Source: JBOHUX01 sp050734915 (GTDB lineage: Bacteria; Chloroflexota; Dormibacteria; Dormibacterales; Dormibacteraceae). Taken from it: a DNA stretch of 21,683 bases. A program made the position numbers and the translations under genes. Every line of letters begins with the position of its first letter. The first letter of the stretch is position 1. Shown piece after piece: positions 13,072-21,683 of this stretch. The notes under the pieces were generated by a model. It searched no databases. It worked only from the letters and a program-made list of their open reading frames with translations, and was not told where the DNA came from. Location of the stretch: positions 1-21,683 of the forward strand of contig JBOHUX010000018.1 of the NCBI GenBank assembly GCA_050734915.1. Direction: 5' to 3'.

Positions 13072-13830
13072 ATGACCACCTATCGGGAAGAGGCGGTCGT
13101 GCTCCGCAAGGTCGACTACGGCGAGGCCGACCGCATCTACACGCTGCTGACGAGGCATCACGGCAAGCTGGGCGCGATCGCCAAGGGGGTCCGCAGGACC
13201 TCGAGCCGGATGGGCCCCTCGCTGGAGATCTTCGGCCAGGTGGACGTCCTGCTGGCGCAGGGCCACAACCTGGACGTGGTGGCGCAGGCCGAGCGCCGGG
13301 GGTGCCCGCGAATGGGCGCGGAGGTCGAGCGTACCTCCTACGCGGGCCTGGTCGCGGAGCTGGTCGAGCGCGCGACCGAGGAGCGGACGCCGGTCGAGCC
13401 CATCTACGAGCTCACCTGTGCCGCTCTCGACGAGCTGGCCCGCGAGGCCGATCCCCGCCGCGCCTCCGCCTACTTCCTAGCCGCGTTCTTGGAACTGTTC
13501 GGCTACGCGCCCCAGCTCGCCACCTGCGTCGGCTGCGACGCGGGGCTCCGGCCCGAGCCGGCCGCCTTTCGGGCGGCGATGGGAGGCTTCCTCTGCCCGC
13601 GGTGCGCCGAGGGGGGTTCAGACCCCTCCCAGCCGCTGGTCTCGCCCGGAGCGATCAAGGTCCTGCGCCTGATCGCGGCCGGCGATCTCGCCACCTACCG
13701 TAGGCTTCTGCTGGAACGGGCGCGCCTGGACGAGATCGAGCAGGTGCTCTGGGCGCAGCTCGAGCACCATCTCGACCGCCGGCTCAAGTCCCTTCAGTTC
13801 ATCAAGCAGATGCGAGGCAGCCACCGATGA
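13072..13830 (+). CDS. recO: DNA repair protein RecO
   Basis: A 252-residue RecO, which acts with RecF and RecR to load RecA on SSB-coated single-stranded DNA in gap repair. The N-terminal OB-fold begins with the characteristic YREEAVVLRKVDYGEADRI (residues 4-22) and HHGKLGAIAKGVRR. The helical C-terminal part holds a four-Cys zinc motif, C152-C155 and C175-C178 (CVGC and CPRC). Length is normal. The ATG at 13072 gives the usual family N-terminus, although no ribosome binding site is visible. The stop overlaps the glyS start as ATGA, so the two are translationally coupled. Confidence 0.95.
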   Translation: MTTYREEAVVLRKVDYGEADRIYTLLTRHHGKLGAIAKGVRRTSSRMGPSLEIFGQVDVLLAQGHNLDVVAQAERRGCPRMGAEVERTSYAGLVAELVERATEERTPVEPIYELTCAALDELAREADPRRASAYFLAAFLELFGYAPQLATCVGCDAGLRPEPAAFRAAMGGFLCPRCAEGGSDPSQPLVSPGAIKVLRLIAAGDLATYRRLLLERARLDEIEQVLWAQLEHHLDRRLKSLQFIKQMRGSHR

Positions 13831-15146
13831 CCTTGGACCGGGATCAGCTCATGGAGAAGGTGGTCGCGCTGTGCAAGCGGCGCGGCTTCGTGTACCCCTC
13901 GAGCGAGATCTATGGCGGCATCAACGCGCTCTACGACTACGGGCCCTATGGGGTCGCCCTCAAGAGGGCAATCCGGGAGCTCTGGTGGGGACACGTCGTC
14001 GATCGCCGGGACGACGTCGTCGGCCTGGAGACGACGATCATCATGCACCCCCAGGTCTGGGTGTCCTCCGGCCACGTGTCCGGCTTCAGCGATCCCCTGG
14101 TCGAGTGCCGGGGCACCTGCCGGAAGCGCTGGCGCGCCGATCACCTGAGCGGCGAGGCCTGCCCGGAGTGCGGCGGTCCCCTGGGCGAGCCGCGGCAGTT
14201 CAACCTCATGTTCAAGACCTTCATCGGCCCCGCCGAGGACAGCTCCGCCCAGGTCTACCTGCGACCCGAGACCGCGCAGGGCATGTTCGTCCAGTTCAAG
14301 AACGTCATCAACTCGACGCGGGTCAGGATCCCGTTCGGTATCGCTCAGAACGGGAGGTCCTTCCGGAACGAGATCTCGCCCGGCAACTTCGTCTTCCGCC
14401 TGCGCGAGTTCGAGCAGATGGAGATGGAGTTCTTCGTCGCGCCCGGGGAGGACGAGCCCTGGTTCGAGCACTGGAAGGCCGAGCGGATGCGCTGGTACAC
14501 GGAGGTGGCCGGCATCGGCGCCGCCCGCCTGCGCTTCCGTGACCACGGCGCGACCGAGAGGGCCCACTACGCCAAGGCGAGCACCGACATCGAGTACGAG
14601 TTCCCCTTCGGCTGGTCGGAGCTGGAGGGCATCGCCAACCGCACCGACTTCGATCTCCGTGCCCACCAGGAGGGCTCCGGGCAGGATCTCACCTACCTGG
14701 ACCCGGAAACCAACCGGCGCTACCTGCCCTGGGTCATCGAGCCCGCGGTCAGCGTCGATCGCATCCTCATCACCGCCCTCCTCGACGCCTACGACGAGGA
14801 GGAGGTGAACGGCGAGACCCGGGTCCTGCTGCGGCTGCACCGGAACCTGGCACCGGTCCAGGTCGCGGTCATGCCCCTGTCCAAGAAGGAGCCCCTGATC
14901 GACCTCGCTCGCGAGGTCGAGGGCGGGCTCCGCCAGGCGGGCTTCCGGGTCGAGTACGACCAGACCGGCGGCAACATCGGGCGCCGCTACCGACGCCAGG
15001 ACGAGATCGGGACCCCCTATTGCGTCACCGTCGACTTCGACTCCCTGGCCGACCGCGCCGTCACCATCAGGGACCGGGACTCGATGGGCCAGGAGCGCGT
15101 GGCTGTGGGGGCGCTCGCCGGCCGCCTGGAGGCCAATTTCCGGTAG
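13827..15146 (+). CDS. glyS: Glycyl-tRNA synthetase, single-chain alpha2 type
   Basis: A 439-residue class II synthetase of the dimeric single-chain type found in archaea, eukaryotes and some bacteria, not the two-gene alpha2beta2 enzyme. It charges tRNA-Gly in the cytoplasm. The N-terminal part has RGFVYPSSEIYGG and LYDYGPYG. A zinc-type cluster uses C94, C98, C112 and C115. Motif 2 is visible as AQNGRSFRNEISPGN, with R180 as the ATP-binding Arg. Motif 3 lies near EPAVSVDRI, and the anticodon-binding domain starts at about residue 330 (APVQVAVMPL). The sequence ends with the usual domain boundary, so it looks complete. It starts inside the recO stop codon and is followed 15 bp later by ppdK. 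Confidence 0.96.
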   Translation: MTLDRDQLMEKVVALCKRRGFVYPSSEIYGGINALYDYGPYGVALKRAIRELWWGHVVDRRDDVVGLETTIIMHPQVWVSSGHVSGFSDPLVECRGTCRKRWRADHLSGEACPECGGPLGEPRQFNLMFKTFIGPAEDSSAQVYLRPETAQGMFVQFKNVINSTRVRIPFGIAQNGRSFRNEISPGNFVFRLREFEQMEMEFFVAPGEDEPWFEHWKAERMRWYTEVAGIGAARLRFRDHGATERAHYAKASTDIEYEFPFGWSELEGIANRTDFDLRAHQEGSGQDLTYLDPETNRRYLPWVIEPAVSVDRILITALLDAYDEEEVNGETRVLLRLHRNLAPVQVAVMPLSKKEPLIDLAREVEGGLRQAGFRVEYDQTGGNIGRRYRRQDEIGTPYCVTVDFDSLADRAVTIRDRDSMGQERVAVGALAGRLEANFR

Positions 15147-15161
15147 GAGCAAACTGGTGTC

Positions 15162-17885
15162 ATGGACGGCGGCGAACCAGGCTCTGTGACGGCGCGGACG
15201 GTGGAGGCGTCGGAAGCCGGCCGGCCGGAGGCGGCCCGCAAGTGGGTGTACCTCTTCAGGGAGGGGTCCCAGGACATGAAGGATCTCCTCGGCGGGAAGG
15301 GGGCCGGCGCCGCCGAGATGACCCGGGCAGGGCTCCCGGTGCCGCCCGGCTTCACGATCACCACCGAGGCCTGCCGCGCCTACCTGGCCGGCGGCAACCG
15401 GTTCCCGGACGGGCTCTGGGAGCAGGCGACGGCGGCTCTGGCCGAGGTCGAGGGCCAGGCCGAAAAGAAGCTCGGGGACGCCGCCAACCCGCTCCTGGTC
15501 AGCGTCCGCTCGGGGGCCAAGTTCTCGATGCCGGGGATGATGGACACCGTCCTCAACTTGGGTCTCAACTCGCAGACGTTGGCGGGGCTGGCGGCCCAGA
15601 CCGGTGACGAGCGATTCGCCCTCGACGCCCACCGCCGCTTCATCCAGATGTTCGGACGGATCGTCCGCGGCATCGACGGCGAGCTCTTCGAGGAGGCGTT
15701 GACCGCGGCCAAGGGCAGGGCCGGCGTCCGGACCGATCCCGAGCTGAGCCCGGAGCAGCTGCGGGGCCTGGTGGAGGAGTTCAAGCGCATCTACTCGGAG
15801 CACACCGGAGAGGACTTCCCGGAGGCTCCGCTGGACCAGCTCCGAGCGGCCATCGAGGCCGTCTTCTCGTCCTGGAACACCCCCCGCGCGACCGCGTACC
15901 GGCGCCTCGAGCGGATCCCCGACGACCTCGGCACCGCCGTCAACGTGCAGACGATGGTCTTCGGGAACATGGGCGAGGACTCCGGCACGGGCGTCGCGTT
16001 CACCCGCAACCCGATCACGGGCGTCCGGGAGCTCTACGGCGACTACCTCGCCAACGCCCAGGGCGAGGACGTGGTGGCCGGCGTCCGCGACACCGAGCCG
16101 ATCGCCGGGCTTGCCGCCCACATGCCGGAGGTCTTCGGCAGGTTCGTGGACCACGCCGCCAAGCTCGAGGGGCACTACCGCGACGTCCAGGACCTGGAGT
16201 TCACGATCGAGCGGGGGCGCCTCTACATGCTCCAGACCAGGAACGCGAAGCGGACCGGCGAGGCCGCGGTCAAGATCGCCGTGGACATGGTCGCCGAGGG
16301 GCTGATCGCGAAGGACGAGGCGGTCGCCCGCGTCGATCCCCGCCAGCTGGAGCAGCTCCTCCATCCCCGCGTCGACCCGGCGGCCAAGGCCGAATCATTC
16401 GGCAGCGGCGTGCCCGCGTCACCCGGCGCCGCCACCGGCCAGGCGGTGTTCGACGCCGACACCGCGGAGCGCTGGGGCGGGGAGGGGAAGGCCGTGATCC
16501 TGGTCCGCGTCGAGACCAACCCCAACGACGTTCACGGGATGATCCAGGCCAAGGGCATCCTGACCTCGACCGGGGGCACCGCCAGCCATGCGGCGCTGGT
16601 CGCACGGGGCATGGGCCGGCCCTGCATCGTGGGCGCCAACGAGATCCACGTGGACCTCAAGGCGCGGCGGATGGAGTGCGGCGGCGCCGTGGTCGAGGAG
16701 GGAGGCGAGATCACCATCGACGGCACCACCGGCAGCGTCTACCTGGGCCGGGTGCCGACCATCGAGCCGAAGCCGAGCGCCGACGAGTCCACCCTGCTGG
16801 GCTGGGCGGACTCCCTCCGCCGGCTCCAGGTCTGGGCCAACGCCGACTATCCGCGCGACGCCGTCAAAGCCCGCGAGAACGGCGCCCAGGGGATCGGGCT
16901 CTGCCGCACCGAGCACATGTTCATGGAGGAGGAGCGTCTGCCGATCGTGCAGGCCATGATCATGTCCCGGACGACCGAGGAACGCGAGGCTCAGCTCGAC
17001 AGGCTGCTGCCCGTCCAGCGCCAGGACTTCCACGGCATCCTGGAGGCGATGGCGGGCCTGCCGGTCGTGATCCGGCTCATCGACCCGCCCCTGCACGAGT
17101 TCCTTCCCAACCTCGAGGACCTGATCGTCCAGATCACCGAACTGCGGGCGACCGGACAGGACGCCGGCAGGCTGGCCGAGCTGGAGAAGGTTCGTGGCCG
17201 GGTCGAGGAGCTCCGCGAGGCGAACCCCATGCTGGGCCTCCGCGGCTGCCGGCTGTCGATCCTCTTCCCGGAGATCACCCGGATGCAGGTGAGGGCGATC
17301 ATGGAGGCGGCCTGCGATCTGCGCCGGAAGGGAGTCGATGCCCGGCCGGAGATCATGATCCCGCTGATCGGAACGCGCCGCGAGCTTCAGGCCGTCCGCG
17401 AGCAACTGGTGCCGGTCGCCCGGCGGGTCCAGGAGGAGAAGGGCGTCGAGGTGCCCTATAAGTTCGGGACCATGATCGAGCTGCCGCGGGCCGCGCTGAC
17501 CGCCGGCGAGATCGCCGAGGAAGCCGAGTTCTTCTCCTTCGGCACCAACGACCTCACCCAGACCACATTCGGCTACTCGCGTGACGACGCCGAGGGGAAG
17601 TTCATCGTCCGCTACCTGGAGCAGAAGATCCTGCCTCGCAACCCGTTCGAGACCATCGACGCCGACGGGGTCGGCCGCCTGATGGGGATCGCGGTCACCG
17701 AGGGGCGGGCCACCCGGCCCGACCTCGAGGTCGGCATCTGCGGCGAGCACGGCGGCGACCCGGATTCGATCCACCTCTGCGAGCGGCTGGGCCTCGATTA
17801 CGTCTCCTGCAGCCCCTATCGCGTCCCCGTGGCGAGGCTCGCCGCCGCCCAGGCGAGGCTGGAGGAGGCGTTCGGCACCGCCTAG
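15162..17885 (+). CDS. ppdK: Pyruvate, phosphate dikinase
   Basis: A 907-residue cytoplasmic PPDK converting pyruvate, ATP and phosphate to PEP, AMP and pyrophosphate (reversible). The N-terminal ATP-grasp half starts at KWVYLFREGS, with GGKGAGAAEMTRAGLPVPPGF soon after. The central swivelling phosphohistidine domain has GGTASHAALVARGMG with H476 as the phosphorylated His. The C-terminal PEP/pyruvate barrel has FGTNDLTQTTFGYSRDD and ICGEHGGDPDSIHLCE with catalytic C860. The residue two before the His is Ala (A474), where plant and many bacterial enzymes carry the Thr targeted by the PPDK regulatory protein. The first 26 or so residues are a non-conserved extension. The ATG at 15162 has AGGAG about 10 nt upstream; an in-frame GTG 24 bases further on is an alternative. 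The glyS-ppdK-dnaG-rpoD order is shared by several high-GC lineages. Confidence 0.96.
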   Translation: MDGGEPGSVTARTVEASEAGRPEAARKWVYLFREGSQDMKDLLGGKGAGAAEMTRAGLPVPPGFTITTEACRAYLAGGNRFPDGLWEQATAALAEVEGQAEKKLGDAANPLLVSVRSGAKFSMPGMMDTVLNLGLNSQTLAGLAAQTGDERFALDAHRRFIQMFGRIVRGIDGELFEEALTAAKGRAGVRTDPELSPEQLRGLVEEFKRIYSEHTGEDFPEAPLDQLRAAIEAVFSSWNTPRATAYRRLERIPDDLGTAVNVQTMVFGNMGEDSGTGVAFTRNPITGVRELYGDYLANAQGEDVVAGVRDTEPIAGLAAHMPEVFGRFVDHAAKLEGHYRDVQDLEFTIERGRLYMLQTRNAKRTGEAAVKIAVDMVAEGLIAKDEAVARVDPRQLEQLLHPRVDPAAKAESFGSGVPASPGAATGQAVFDADTAERWGGEGKAVILVRVETNPNDVHGMIQAKGILTSTGGTASHAALVARGMGRPCIVGANEIHVDLKARRMECGGAVVEEGGEITIDGTTGSVYLGRVPTIEPKPSADESTLLGWADSLRRLQVWANADYPRDAVKARENGAQGIGLCRTEHMFMEEERLPIVQAMIMSRTTEEREAQLDRLLPVQRQDFHGILEAMAGLPVVIRLIDPPLHEFLPNLEDLIVQITELRATGQDAGRLAELEKVRGRVEELREANPMLGLRGCRLSILFPEITRMQVRAIMEAACDLRRKGVDARPEIMIPLIGTRRELQAVREQLVPVARRVQEEKGVEVPYKFGTMIELPRAALTAGEIAEEAEFFSFGTNDLTQTTFGYSRDDAEGKFIVRYLEQKILPRNPFETIDADGVGRLMGIAVTEGRATRPDLEVGICGEHGGDPDSIHLCERLGLDYVSCSPYRVPVARLAAAQARLEEAFGTA

Positions 17886-17937
17886 GCGGGCGGCCCGCAC
17901 CCCTGTTGGAAGCCGGCCGATCGGAATAGCCTAGGCT
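17878..17937. repeat. Two GCCTAGGC-centred palindromes between ppdK and dnaG
   Basis: CCGCCTAGGCGG (17878-17889) is a perfect 12-bp palindrome spanning the ppdK stop codon. AGCCTAGGCT (17928-17937) is a perfect 10-bp palindrome just before dnaG. They share an 8-bp core and their centres are 49 bp apart. They could be paired operator sites, and the second overlaps the presumed dnaG promoter/leader. Confidence 0.4.
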
Positions 17938-17944
17938 CCCGTCG

Positions 17945-19762
17945 ATGCCCGTCAACTCCGAGGACGCGGTCGCCCGTATCAAGGCCCGGCTCGATCTCGT
18001 CGACGTCGTCTCCGAGCAGGTCAAGCTGCGCCGGCAGGGCCGGGAGCTGGTCGGCCTGTGCCCCTTTCACCAGGAGGACTCACCCAGCTTCTCGGTCAAT
18101 CCGCAGACGCAGTTCTGGTACTGCTTCGGATGTCAGAAGGGCGGCGATCTGTTCGAATTCGTGGAGCAGATCGAGAAGACCGACTTCCCGGGCGCGCTCC
18201 AGATCCTCGCCGACCGGACCGGCGTGGAGCTGGGCAAGGACCGCCTGGGAGCCGACCGCCAGCGGCTGGAGCTGAAGCGCCGGATTCTCAAGGTCAACGA
18301 GCTGGCCGCCCGCTACTACGAGTACGTGCTCCACGCCACGGAGGCGGGCCGGATCGGGCTGGAGCTGCTTCAGAGGCGGGAGGTGGGAGAGGAGACGGCG
18401 AGGCGTTTCCAACTCGGCTACGCGCCCGGCGGCGCCAGCCTGACCAGCTACCTGACGAAGCGGGAGGTCCCCATCGGGGACGCCGTCGCGGCCGGGCTGG
18501 TCCGGTCGCGAGCCGGAGAGCGCCAGGACTTCTTCAGCCGCCGCCTGGTGATCCCGATCCGCGACGAGCGCGGGCAGCCGCTCGCCTTCACCGGCCGCAC
18601 CGTGGACGAGGACGTGAAGGCCAAGTATGTCAACACCCAGGAGACCCCCGTCTACGTCAAGGGCCGGGTCCTCTTCGCGCTCGACCTCGCCCGCAAGGCG
18701 ATCGAGGAGCGGGGGCACGCGGTCCTCATGGAGGGCCAGTTCGACGTCATCGCCGGGCACCAGTTTGGGATCGAGAACGCGGTCGCCAGCTCTGGCACGG
18801 CGCTCACCGAGGAGCAGGTGAAGCTGCTCAAGCGCTTCACGGAGGAGGTGGTGCTCGCCTTCGACGACGACCAGGCCGGCCGCGGCGCGGCGTTCCGGGC
18901 CATCGAGACCGCGTCCGGGCTCGGCCTCCGTACCCGCGTCGTCAGGGGCACCGGTGCCAAGGATCCCGACGAGTTCCTGCGTTCGGCCGGCGCCGACGCC
19001 CCGGCCAGGTGGGCGGAGCTTACCCGGCGAGCGCCCCAGGGGTGGGAGTTCTGGCTGCGGGAGTCGATCGCCGGCCTCAACCCCAGCAACCCTCGCGAGG
19101 TCGAGGTGGCGCTGGGGCGGATGCGCGGCGTGCTGGCGAGGATCGGCGATGCCGCCCTCCAGGAGGTCTACCGCCGGCGGGCCGCGGAATGGCTGGACAT
19201 CGAGCCCCGCTTTCTGGCCAGCCGGCCGAGCGCCGGCGGCGGCAAGGGGGCGGGCAAAGGCTCCATACCCTCGCCCGGGCCCCTCCCCGGTGGTTTGGGG
19301 CCGCGTCCGGCCGGGAAGAGAATGACGGCCGGGTTGTTGTATCTGCTGCAGGTGCTCGCCGTCCGCCCGGAGCTCGCCGCCAAGGTTCGCGCCCAGCTGG
19401 ATCCGGCGGAGCTCGGCGAGGTTGAACGGCCCACTTACCTCAGAATGTTGGAGGCCATCGACCGGGGCGGGCTCGAGGCCCTGAGCAGCGAGCTGACGAC
19501 ATTCGACGAAACGGAGCAGGATCTGATCCGGCGGGCGTGGGCCAGCCCCCCCCCGTCGGTGGCCGATGAGGTCGTCGACAGCGTCGTTCGGAAGCTCAAG
19601 CGGGGAGCTCTCGAGGTCAGGCTCAAACAGTTGAGGGGTGAAATTCTCGAGGCCGAGCGCCAGGGAGATGCGCGTGGCGCCCAGGATCTTCATGCCGCCC
19701 ACTCCCGCGTGAGCCAGGATCTCGAGGCGATGAAGTTGAAACCACGGGACGGATTTCGATGA
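17945..19762 (+). CDS. dnaG: DNA primase DnaG
   Basis: A 605-residue primase that makes RNA primers at the replication fork with the DnaB helicase. The N-terminal CHC2 zinc finger uses C39, H42, C60 and C63 (CPFH and CFGC). The catalytic core and TOPRIM fold follow, with EGQFDVI (E263, D267) and FDDDQAG (D307-D309) for metal binding. The usual EGYFDVI reads EGQFDVI, a small variation. A Gly/Pro-rich linker (about 420-455) leads to the helical C-terminal DnaB-binding domain. The ATG at 17945 lies 59 bp after ppdK. It has no good Shine-Dalgarno, but ATAGCCTAGG is 8-17 nt upstream. rpoD follows after 45 bp, the classical macromolecular-synthesis arrangement, so the two are probably cotranscribed. 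Confidence 0.97.
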   Translation: MPVNSEDAVARIKARLDLVDVVSEQVKLRRQGRELVGLCPFHQEDSPSFSVNPQTQFWYCFGCQKGGDLFEFVEQIEKTDFPGALQILADRTGVELGKDRLGADRQRLELKRRILKVNELAARYYEYVLHATEAGRIGLELLQRREVGEETARRFQLGYAPGGASLTSYLTKREVPIGDAVAAGLVRSRAGERQDFFSRRLVIPIRDERGQPLAFTGRTVDEDVKAKYVNTQETPVYVKGRVLFALDLARKAIEERGHAVLMEGQFDVIAGHQFGIENAVASSGTALTEEQVKLLKRFTEEVVLAFDDDQAGRGAAFRAIETASGLGLRTRVVRGTGAKDPDEFLRSAGADAPARWAELTRRAPQGWEFWLRESIAGLNPSNPREVEVALGRMRGVLARIGDAALQEVYRRRAAEWLDIEPRFLASRPSAGGGKGAGKGSIPSPGPLPGGLGPRPAGKRMTAGLLYLLQVLAVRPELAAKVRAQLDPAELGEVERPTYLRMLEAIDRGGLEALSSELTTFDETEQDLIRRAWASPPPSVADEVVDSVVRKLKRGALEVRLKQLRGEILEAERQGDARGAQDLHAAHSRVSQDLEAMKLKPRDGFR

Positions 19763-19795
19763 CGAGCCCCCGTGTGGCCGCGCTGGACAGGGGCG

Positions 19796-19802
19796 AAGGG
19801 AG
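19796..19802 (+). promoter_or_regulatory. Ribosome binding site that decides the rpoD start
   Basis: GAAGGGAG ends 5 bases before a TTG at 19808. The only earlier in-frame start, GTG at 19772, has no purine run in front and would add a Trp/Arg-containing stretch absent from sigma factors. The TTG start is therefore preferred. Confidence 0.65.
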
Positions 19803-19807
19803 ATAGT

Positions 19808-20914
<1,107 letters not shown>

Positions 20915-20918
20915 ACGG

Positions 20919-21593
20919 ATGCCGGTCGTCACGATCGGGAGGGAGTACGGTGCCGGGGGGGAGACGGTCGGCCACATGGTCGCCGCGCGGCTGGGTACCG
21001 AGTTCGCCGATCGCTCGCTGATGGAGAGGGTGGCGACCCGGCTCAACCTCACCAGCCAGGATGTCGAGACGCATGACGAGCAGCCGGGCACCCTCCTCGA
21101 CCGTCTGCTCACCGCCCTCGGCTCCACCCATCTGGACCTCGCCGTCCCGCTCGAGGTGGCGGCCTGGGTGCCTCCCCACGCGGACCCCGCCTTCGATCCG
21201 CGCAAGGCCGTGCTCAACGTCACCCAGCAGGTGATCCTGGAGGCCGCGCGTATCGGCAACGTGGTCGTCGTCGGCCGGGCGGCGGCCTTCCTTCTGCGCG
21301 ACCATCGCGACGCCACCCACGTCTTCCTCCGCGCCCCGGCGCCGGCGCGGGTGCGGTCGGTAATGAGCGTGCTGGGCGTCGGCGAGGGGGAGGCGGCCCG
21401 GCGCGTCAGGGAGACCGACGCCAATCGCGCCGCCTACGTGCGGCAGATCTACGGGCACGACTGGATCCATCCCAGCCACTACGACCTCGTCATCGACACC
21501 GACCGGCTCGGTTACGCGGTGGCCGCGGCCGCGATCGTGGCGGTCGCCACGGCGCGTTCCCTAAGCCCGATTCCACCGACCGACTATCGGTAG
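20919..21593 (+). CDS. Cytidylate kinase-like family protein
   Basis: A 224-residue P-loop protein of the cytidylate-kinase-like family, distinct from true Cmk. The N-terminus MPVVTIGREYGAGGETVG carries the family's modified P-loop (residues 7-18), which lacks the canonical GKS/GKT. Later marks are VVVVGRAAAFLL, ATHVFLRAP, RRVRETDANRAAYVRQIYG and DLVIDTDRLG, which resemble a nucleoside-kinase core and lid. The substrate is unknown for most members of this family. The ATG at 20919 is preceded by GGAG (20908-20911) seven bases away and follows the rpoD stop by 4 bp, so it is probably translated from the rpoD transcript. The open frame extends upstream into rpoD, but only the ATG start gives the conserved N-terminus. 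Confidence 0.88.
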   Translation: MPVVTIGREYGAGGETVGHMVAARLGTEFADRSLMERVATRLNLTSQDVETHDEQPGTLLDRLLTALGSTHLDLAVPLEVAAWVPPHADPAFDPRKAVLNVTQQVILEAARIGNVVVVGRAAAFLLRDHRDATHVFLRAPAPARVRSVMSVLGVGEGEAARRVRETDANRAAYVRQIYGHDWIHPSHYDLVIDTDRLGYAVAAAAIVAVATARSLSPIPPTDYR

Positions 21594-21683
21594 CGGCTGA
21601 GTGGCGGTGAGAGACGGCAAGGTCTCCGCTGAGAGCTCCGTCGAAGCCGCTGCTCGGGGTTTGTGAGCCGGCGAAGGCGGGCG
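21594..21683. other. Non-coding right edge with small hairpin
   Basis: The last 90 bp after the kinase-like gene hold no gene that can be recognised before the window ends. GAGAC (21611-21615) can pair with GTCTC (21622-21626) around a 6-nt loop. There is no U-tract. It could be a weak terminator or the start of a structured RNA or leader continuing past the edge. Confidence 0.35.

Noticed and set aside
13794..16364. 856-codon open frame on the minus strand opposite glyS and ppdK
   Set aside because: It lies antisense to two clearly conserved enzymes. Its Leu/Gly/Val/Arg/His/Asp-rich translation matches no family, which is what high-GC DNA gives on the antisense strand.
19772..19807. Upstream GTG start for rpoD
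   Set aside because: No ribosome binding site precedes it and the added residues are atypical; the TTG at 19808 has GAAGGGAG at the right distance.

Overview
The window is a very GC-rich, densely packed bacterial chromosome segment. Most of its genes are core housekeeping genes with strong G/C preference at third codon positions. The set includes an alpha2-type (glyQS-like) glycyl-tRNA synthetase, pyruvate phosphate dikinase, DnaG, a short primary sigma factor, RecO, a CNNM/CorC protein, GlmU and Prs. This set and order suggest a high-GC Terrabacteria-type lineage (Actinobacteriota, Chloroflexota, Dormibacterota or a relative). There is no rRNA or other marker here to settle the phylum, so this is inference. 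I saw no tRNA, rRNA, CRISPR array, insertion sequence, integrase or prophage gene.

Layout. At the left edge (1-806, minus) is a truncated BNR/Asp-box beta-propeller protein, followed by a non-coding gap with two strong hairpins. A 14-TM-type DHA2 MFS transporter (1120-2913, minus) is divergent from a two-gene unit: an ACAD10/11-type acyl-CoA dehydrogenase (2987-4210) and an APH-fold small-molecule kinase (4215-5165). The 73-bp divergent spacer carries a perfect ACGTTAACGT palindrome that is a likely operator. A 10-bp-stem hairpin separates this unit from a convergent cold-shock protein gene (5217-5414). Upstream of that, on the same strand, lie lon (5579-8008) and an SH3-domain lipoprotein gene (8061-8939).

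From 8912 to the right edge everything is on the plus strand: glmU-prs (ATGA overlap), a CNNM/CorC membrane protein, a 413-bp gene-free gap, recO-glyS (ATGA overlap), ppdK, dnaG, rpoD and a cytidylate-kinase-like gene 4 bp after rpoD. The lipoprotein and glmU are divergent and share a small AT-rich core containing an exact TATAAT.

How the genes fit together. glmU and prs supply UDP-GlcNAc and PRPP. recO, dnaG and rpoD belong to DNA repair, replication and transcription, and glyS to translation. ppdK links PEP and pyruvate. lon and the cold-shock protein are stress functions. The most interesting unit is the ACAD plus kinase pair: it looks like a split version of the kinase-dehydrogenase architecture of eukaryotic ACAD10/11 and resembles LvaC/LvaA of levulinate catabolism. 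It may therefore be a phosphorylate-then-eliminate module for 4-hydroxyacyl-CoAs, possibly controlled together with the divergent transporter by a MerR/LiuR-like regulator.
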